Position numbers and translations under genes: made by a program. A stretch of DNA of 10,561 nt, from positions 1-10,561 of the forward strand of contig CAINKA010000140.1 in NCBI GenBank assembly GCA_903849835.1, written 5' to 3'. Under the pieces are notes generated by a model. The model worked only from the letters and a program-made list of their open reading frames with translations. It made no database searches and had not been told where the DNA came from. Positions 6,209 to 10,561 of this stretch are shown here, in pieces. The DNA comes from an uncultured Alphaproteobacteria bacterium. GTDB taxonomy: Bacteria; Pseudomonadota; Alphaproteobacteria; Rickettsiales; UBA1997. Position 1 is the first letter of the stretch, and the number at the start of each line of letters is the position of its first letter.

Positions 6209-7885
6209 ATGAATAAAAATAGTGCTGTAATCGACGTCATAATCCCCGCTCACAAAAAAGACCTACACACCCTCAATCACTGTATCGACGGCATTAGAAG
6301 AAATATCGATTCAATCCGCAGAATCATCGTAATTTCCCAAGAAAAATTCACCGATAAAGCTGAGTGGTTCGACGAAGCTCTCTACCCATTTTCATATCAA
6401 GAAATTAGTGATTTAGTTTTTGGAAGTAATGTTGGATGGAATTTTCAGCAGCTGTTGAAGCTTTACGCTCCCTTGGTCATTCCTAATATTTCAGAAAATG
6501 TTTTGGTGGTTGATGCTGACACGGTTTTTTATCGCAAGGTGAAATTTTTTGAAGATGGTGTGCCTCTCTACAATCTCAGCAAAGATAAAAATCTTGAGAG
6601 CTCAAATTTTCACCAAACTACTTTCAAGCATATTCAAAAAATTCTGCCGGAAATTTCTGAAATATTTCCAAAAATTTTTGAAAATATTTCTGGGATTTGT
6701 CATCATATGCTGTTCCAGAAAAACATTGTGGAAGAGCTATTTGCAAGGGTTGAAAAGCATGATGCTAGCGGAGATCCTTTTTATAAAATCTTCTTAAAAA
6801 ATCGTGAAAATTCTTTTGGTGTAGCTGAATATAATTTATATTTTTATTTCCTGATTTCCTTTTATCCAAGAAATTACAAAATCAGAATTTTAAAATATAA
6901 AAATACTTCAGCCTTCAACCCTTTAATTGAGCGGTTGCGACGCAAATATCATTATTGTTCATATCACTCCTACATGCGAAAAAAAAACAAAGAATTTTTC
7001 TTAGAAAAAATAAAAAAATTATTCCAATTAGAGCAGTGGAATATCGGTGTAATAAATTTTCCGATTCACGAAATTTTACAAAAAAAACCTGAAATTAAAT
7101 GGTTGAATTCGCCAAGAGAATCAGCGTTTCACGCCGATCCATTCGGATTTGAAATCGATGGAAAAAAATATATAATTTTTGAGGATTATTCGCGAATTTT
7201 AAAAAGAGGAAGAATTTCCATCGCTGATTTTAATGGTGAAAAACTGATGAATAAAAAAGTTATTCTGGATGATAAAAAACATCTTTCTTACCCATTCACA
7301 TTTCGTCATGGTGATAATGTTTACATGACTTGCGAGTCATCCAAATCACAAAAATTAAATTTATATTTGATCGATAAAAAAACTATTCAGGTAAAAAAAA
7401 TACGAGAAATTTTTTCTGATAAAGGCGCGATTGATCCGGTAATTTTTTACCACAAAGAAAAATTTTGGATTTTTTATACAACTAGTGCCGGAGCGGATTA
7501 CGAGCTCAATATTGCCTTCTCCGATTCGCTACTCGGCGAATTTAAAGATCATCCAAAAAATCCAGTAAAGCTCGACAAAATGTCTGCGCGTTCTGCCGGA
7601 AATATTTTTATTGCGAATGGTGAACTTTATCGTCCGTCGCAAAACTGTTCTCATTCTTATGGCGGTTCAATCATCATCAATCGCATCACAAAATTGGATG
7701 AAGAAAATTTTAATGAGGAATTTGTAAAAGAATTAAAGCCGGATCCTCAGAGCGAATATCGCAGCGGTTTGCACACGATTTCTCAATTCGGAAATGTGAC
7801 TTTAATTGACGGCAGAAGAAAAATTTTTACACTTCAAAAACCTGCAATTTCTTTCCTCGCTGGCTTCAAGAAAATTTTCTTGTGA
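6209..7885 (+). CDS. Two-domain glycosyltransferase-like protein (DUF6492 + propeller)
   Basis: Function not established. The 558 residues appear to have two parts. Residues 7-265 look like a DUF6492/GT-A fold glycosyltransferase domain: VIDVIIPAHKKD at 7-18, a DxD-type metal motif in VVDADTVF at 100-107 (Asp102, Asp104), CHHMLFQKN at 164-172 and AEYNLYFYFL at 206-215. Residues 280-530 look like the five-bladed propeller found in plant glucosamine inositolphosphorylceramide transferases and in bacterial glycan and formyltransferase proteins: HADPFGFEIDGKKYIIFED at 308-326, YPFTF at 361-365, AIDPVIFYHKEKFWIFYTT at 407-425 and RPSQNCSHSYGGSI at 475-488. There is no signal peptide or membrane helix, so it is probably cytoplasmic and acts on envelope glycans. 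It sits between rpsG and fusA, an odd place, and its codons are visibly richer in A and T than those of its neighbours. A weak AGG six bases before the ATG may be its ribosome site. Domain calls are from memory of motifs. Confidence 0.75.
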   Translation: MNKNSAVIDVIIPAHKKDLHTLNHCIDGIRRNIDSIRRIIVISQEKFTDKAEWFDEALYPFSYQEISDLVFGSNVGWNFQQLLKLYAPLVIPNISENVLVVDADTVFYRKVKFFEDGVPLYNLSKDKNLESSNFHQTTFKHIQKILPEISEIFPKIFENISGICHHMLFQKNIVEELFARVEKHDASGDPFYKIFLKNRENSFGVAEYNLYFYFLISFYPRNYKIRILKYKNTSAFNPLIERLRRKYHYCSYHSYMRKKNKEFFLEKIKKLFQLEQWNIGVINFPIHEILQKKPEIKWLNSPRESAFHADPFGFEIDGKKYIIFEDYSRILKRGRISIADFNGEKLMNKKVILDDKKHLSYPFTFRHGDNVYMTCESSKSQKLNLYLIDKKTIQVKKIREIFSDKGAIDPVIFYHKEKFWIFYTTSAGADYELNIAFSDSLLGEFKDHPKNPVKLDKMSARSAGNIFIANGELYRPSQNCSHSYGGSIIINRITKLDEENFNEEFVKELKPDPQSEYRSGLHTISQFGNVTLIDGRRKIFTLQKPAISFLAGFKKIFL

Positions 7886-7927
7886 TTTAGAAAGTCAAAA
7901 TTACTTTGCGCCGCCCTTTCAAACACT

Positions 7928-8008
7928 AGTCGTAAGTCGTAAGTCATAAGTCGTAAGTCATTGCCGAATTCGGTCTGACTTACGACTTATGACTGTCGAC
8001 TTACGACT
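7928..8008. repeat. Large heptad hairpin (element C) before fusA
   Basis: Two 33-base arms (7928-7960 and 7976-8008) are complementary at 31 of 33 positions; the two mismatches are adjacent. Each arm is made of 7-base units, AGTCGTA on the left and ACTTACG on the right, with a few variants. The 15-base loop contains a perfect 10-base palindrome, CCGAATTCGG (7964-7973), so a second tip can form. The right arm is followed by AAA and six T (8012-8017), as in an intrinsic terminator for the preceding gene. The fusA ATG comes only 20 bases after the hairpin. Confidence 0.9.
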
Positions 8009-8028
8009 AAATTTTTTCAAAAAATTTT

Positions 8029-10107
8029 ATGGCCCGTCAAATAGAAATCGAAAAATACCGCAATATCGGAATCATGGCGCATATCGACGCCGGCAAAACT
8101 ACGACCACCGAGCGCATTCTTTTTTACACCGGCAAGTCGCATAAAATAGGCGAAGTTCATGATGGCGCTGCAACAATGGATTGGATGGAGCAAGAGCAAG
8201 AACGTGGCATCACAATCACTTCCGCTGCAACGACATGTTTCTGGAAAAATCACCGAATTAACATCATCGACACTCCCGGACACGTGGATTTCACGATTGA
8301 AGTTGAGCGCTCGCTTCGTGTTCTAGACGGCGCAATTTGCGTGTTTGACGCAGTTGCCGGAGTTGAGCCGCAATCAGAAACTGTTTGGAGACAAGCGAAT
8401 AAATATCGTGTTCCAAGAATGTGTTTTGTGAATAAAATGGATCGCATCGGTGCAAACTTTTATCGCTGTGTTGACATGATGAAGACTCGTCTCGGAGCCC
8501 GTCCGGTGCCAGTTCAATTGCCAATCCATGAAGCTGAAAATTATGGCGGCTTGATTGATCTAATCAAAATGAAAGCTGTAGTTTGGAAAGACGAAGCGAT
8601 GGGCGCAGATTACGCGCTAGAAGAAATTCCGGCCGACCTTCTTGACAAAGCAAAAGAATATCGTGAACAGCTCGTGGAAGCAGCTGTAGAACAAGATGAT
8701 ATCTTGATGGGAAATTATTTGGACGGAAAAGAAATCTCAGAAGAAGATTTAAAAAGATGCATTCGCCAAGCAACAATCACCGGCGCTTTCGTTCCAGTTT
8801 TAAACGGAACCGCATTCAAAAATAAAGGCGTTCAAACCTTGTTAGATGCGGTTGTGGACTATTTGCCAAGTCCGAAAGACATCAAACAAATTCCGGCGAT
8901 GAATAGCAGAACTGATGCGCCGATCAACATCACTTGCGAAGATAAAAAATTTGCTGGTTTGGCGTTCAAAATCATGACCGATCCTTTCGTTGGATCTCTA
9001 ACTTTCGTGCGAATTTATTCTGGAATTTTAACCGGTGGAACTGGCGTGATTAACACGACAAAAAACGGCAAAGAAAGAGTCGGCAGAATTTTGTTGATGC
9101 ATGCAAATAATCGCGAAGACATCAAAGAAGCTCATGCCGGTGATATCGTGGCTTTAGCGGGTTTAAAAGGAACCACAACCGGAGACACTCTGGTTGAGCA
9201 AGATTACGACGTAATTTTGGAAAGAATGGTTTTTCCTGAGCCAGTGATCGAAGTTTCGGTTGAGCCAAAATCAACTGCGGATCAAGAAAGAATGGGGATG
9301 GCCTTGTCTCGCTTGGCTTCGGAAGATCCATCGCTTCGCATCGAATCTGATCAAGAGTCAGGGCAAACAATTTTGAAAGGGATGGGTGAGTTGCATTTGG
9401 AAATCATCATCGATCGCATGAAGCGCGAGTTCAAAGTTGAAGCTAACATCGGACAGCCAAAAGTTGCCTATCGTGAAACCATCACCAAAAAAGTTGAAAT
9501 TGATTACGTTCACAAGAAACAATCTGGTGGCGCAGGTCAATTTGCGAAAGTTAAAATTATTTTTGAACCATTGCCAGCAGATGCTCCGGAGAGCTTTGTA
9601 TTTGAAAGCAAAGTTGTAGGAGGACGCGTTCCAAAAGAATATATTCCGGGTGTTGAGAAGGGTTTAGAATCTGCAAAAAGTACAGGATTTCTAGCTGGAT
9701 TTCCAGTCGTCAGATTAAAAACAAGTTTGATGGATGGAGCTTATCACGATGTCGACTCAAGTGTTCTCGCTTTTGAAATCGCGGCTCGTTCCGCTTTTCG
9801 TGAAGCGATGGAAAAAGCCGGCTCAATCATTCTTGAACCAATGATGAAAGTAGAAGTTGTCACTCCTGAGGAATATATGGGCGACGTAATTGGCGACATC
9901 AATTCACGTCGCGGTCAAATTCAAAACCTAGAAGGACGTGATGTTGCACAAGTAATCACCGCAAAAGTTCCTCTCGCTGCAATGTTTGGTTACGTGAATA
10001 ATTTGCGCTCTCTTTCGCAAGGACGAGCAAGTTACAGCATGGAATTCGATTGCTACGAACCTGTGCCAGCTGCGGTTGCAGAAGAAATCAGAGCAAAAAA
10101 ATCTTAG
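8029..10107 (+). CDS. fusA: Translation elongation factor G
   Basis: Ribosomal translocase GTPase, also used with RRF in ribosome recycling, 692 residues, full length. All G motifs are present: AHIDAGKTT at 17-25, RGITITSAA at 59-67, DTPGH at 81-85 with the catalytic His85, NKMD at 135-138, and NGTAFKNKG at 259-267. The five-domain layout is intact, with domain IV at about 480-600 containing SGGAGQFAKV and domain V to the end (PAAVAEEIRAKKS). There is no sign of the divergent second EF-G type found in some bacteria. The ATG lies 20 bases after the large heptad hairpin and 11 bases after its T-run, with no Shine-Dalgarno motif. Its promoter could not be located. A strong terminator follows its stop codon. 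Confidence 0.98.
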   Translation: MARQIEIEKYRNIGIMAHIDAGKTTTTERILFYTGKSHKIGEVHDGAATMDWMEQEQERGITITSAATTCFWKNHRINIIDTPGHVDFTIEVERSLRVLDGAICVFDAVAGVEPQSETVWRQANKYRVPRMCFVNKMDRIGANFYRCVDMMKTRLGARPVPVQLPIHEAENYGGLIDLIKMKAVVWKDEAMGADYALEEIPADLLDKAKEYREQLVEAAVEQDDILMGNYLDGKEISEEDLKRCIRQATITGAFVPVLNGTAFKNKGVQTLLDAVVDYLPSPKDIKQIPAMNSRTDAPINITCEDKKFAGLAFKIMTDPFVGSLTFVRIYSGILTGGTGVINTTKNGKERVGRILLMHANNREDIKEAHAGDIVALAGLKGTTTGDTLVEQDYDVILERMVFPEPVIEVSVEPKSTADQERMGMALSRLASEDPSLRIESDQESGQTILKGMGELHLEIIIDRMKREFKVEANIGQPKVAYRETITKKVEIDYVHKKQSGGAGQFAKVKIIFEPLPADAPESFVFESKVVGGRVPKEYIPGVEKGLESAKSTGFLAGFPVVRLKTSLMDGAYHDVDSSVLAFEIAARSAFREAMEKAGSIILEPMMKVEVVTPEEYMGDVIGDINSRRGQIQNLEGRDVAQVITAKVPLAAMFGYVNNLRSLSQGRASYSMEFDCYEPVPAAVAEEIRAKKS

Positions 10108-10112
10108 AAAAT

Positions 10113-10156
10113 TTCGATGACTCGCATGGTTTTTGTGAGTCATCGAATTATTTTTT
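10113..10156 (+). terminator. Intrinsic terminator after fusA
   Basis: A perfect 11-base stem (10113-10123 with 10137-10147) extends inward by three more pairs, one of them G-U, to a 7-base loop. It is followed by TTA and six T (10151-10156). It starts five bases after the fusA stop codon. This is the clearest classical terminator in the window and separates fusA from tuf. Confidence 0.88.
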
Positions 10157-10284
10157 AAATCCCGCTTGCAAAATATTTTTCTATCTCAAAGATGCGCGGC
10201 CTTGTTTGAAATGGATGGAAGAATGATAGTCTCGTGAAGCCTTGATTTTCTTGGTGTTAACAGAAGTTCTAACAAAAGTTTTTT

Positions 10285-10351
10285 AAAAAATTTCGAAAGA
10301 AAATTTCGGGAGCAAAACTGCCGAAGCGTTAATTTTTTTTCGAAATTTTTT
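10285..10351. other. Long A/T-rich hairpin in the tuf leader
   Basis: Positions 10285-10305 pair with 10331-10351 over 21 positions with only one G-U. The 25 bases between contain a GC-containing inner stem (CGG 10307-10309 with CCG 10321-10323, then AG 10311-10312 with CT 10318-10319, around a 5-base loop). The right arm runs into eight T (10346-10353). It could be a second or bidirectional terminator, an attenuator, or a leader structure controlling tuf. Confidence 0.65.
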
Positions 10352-10440
10352 TTGTGAGAAATCCAAAAAAATTAAATTTTGAAAACACTCAAAAAGTTTT
10401 TTTAAAATCAACTCATCGTTAATAATTTGGTAAAAAGAAT

Positions 10441-10561
10441 ATGACCAAACAAACCTTCCAACGCACCAAGCCTCACGTCAACATCGGAACCATCGGTCAC
10501 GTTGATCACGGTAAAACAACTCTTACCGCAGCTATCACGACCTACCTTTCTAAAAGCGGCC
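10441..10561 (+). CDS. tuf: Translation elongation factor Tu (5' part only)
   Basis: The first 40 codons of EF-Tu, the GTPase that delivers aminoacyl-tRNA to the ribosome; the window ends inside the gene. The P-loop GHVDHGKT at 19-26 and the preceding KPHVNIGTI are family-standard. The start codon follows AAAAAGAAT with no Shine-Dalgarno motif. The terminator and the long leader before it point to a separate transcript from fusA. Whether a second tuf copy exists cannot be seen. Confidence 0.96.
   Translation, partial: MTKQTFQRTKPHVNIGTIGHVDHGKTTLTAAITTYLSKSG

Larger units (their letters stand above)
10108..10440 (+). promoter_or_regulatory. fusA-tuf spacer: terminator, structured leader, tuf promoters
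   Basis: This 333-base stretch holds no convincing gene. It begins with the fusA terminator (10113-10147), then a promoter-like pair TTGTTT (10202-10207) and GATAGT (10225-10230), 17 bases apart. A large A/T-rich fold follows (10285-10351), then a second promoter-like pair TTGAAA (10379-10384) and TAAAAT (10403-10408), 18 bases apart. If the first is used, the tuf leader is about 200 bases and includes the fold; if the second, it is about 25 bases. The sequence alone does not decide. Confidence 0.45.

Noticed and set aside
4360..8008. CRISPR array or insertion sequence as explanation of the repeats
   Set aside because: The units are 7 bases with no spacers, and no cas gene, transposase or target-site duplication is visible.

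Overview
The window looks like the chromosome of an AT-rich alphaproteobacterium. The ribonucleotide reductase beta subunit, EF-G, S12, S7 and the 200-residue peroxiredoxin all have an alphaproteobacterial to Rickettsiales-like character, judged from remembered family sequences and not from a search. A finer placement is not possible from this sequence. Almost none of the ten start codons has a recognisable Shine-Dalgarno motif; they follow A/T-rich leaders instead.

Layout. Positions 51-2400 (+) hold an inner-membrane oligopeptide permease gene (yejB-like), followed one base later by a CorB/HlyC-type CNNM-CBS-CorC membrane protein. Positions 2452-4239 (-) hold a convergent pair: the class I ribonucleotide reductase beta subunit (nrdB) and, three bases downstream, a periplasmic ModA-like solute-binding protein with no transporter partners in view. 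Positions 4240-4452 are a divergent control region. From 4453 on (+) come a 2-Cys peroxiredoxin and then the str cluster: rpsL, rpsG, a large glycosyltransferase-like gene lodged inside the cluster, fusA, and the first 40 codons of tuf.

The most unusual content is non-coding. Three intergenic elements are built from a 7-base period (ACTTACG / AGTCGTA type): a single-arm copy before the peroxiredoxin gene (4360-4390), a degenerate hairpin copy between it and rpsL (5061-5129), and a large near-perfect hairpin of 33-base arms directly before fusA (7928-8008). All are followed by, or contain, T-tracts. The middle copy looks like a terminator on its left side and provides a TTGACT -35 box on its right side. 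A separate strong terminator follows fusA, and a 67-base fold lies in the tuf leader, so EF-Tu is probably transcribed on its own and not as the tail of a str operon.

The second unusual item is the 558-residue protein between rpsG and fusA. It appears to join a DUF6492-like glycosyltransferase domain to a five-bladed-propeller domain like that of glucosamine inositolphosphorylceramide transferases. It is a surface-glycan type gene in a place normally reserved for translation genes.

Functionally the window combines translation (S12, S7, EF-G, EF-Tu), DNA precursor synthesis (NrdB), peroxide defence (peroxiredoxin), envelope transport (YejB, CorB-like, ModA-like) and probable envelope glycan synthesis. 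No CRISPR array, prophage, insertion sequence, tRNA or rRNA was seen.
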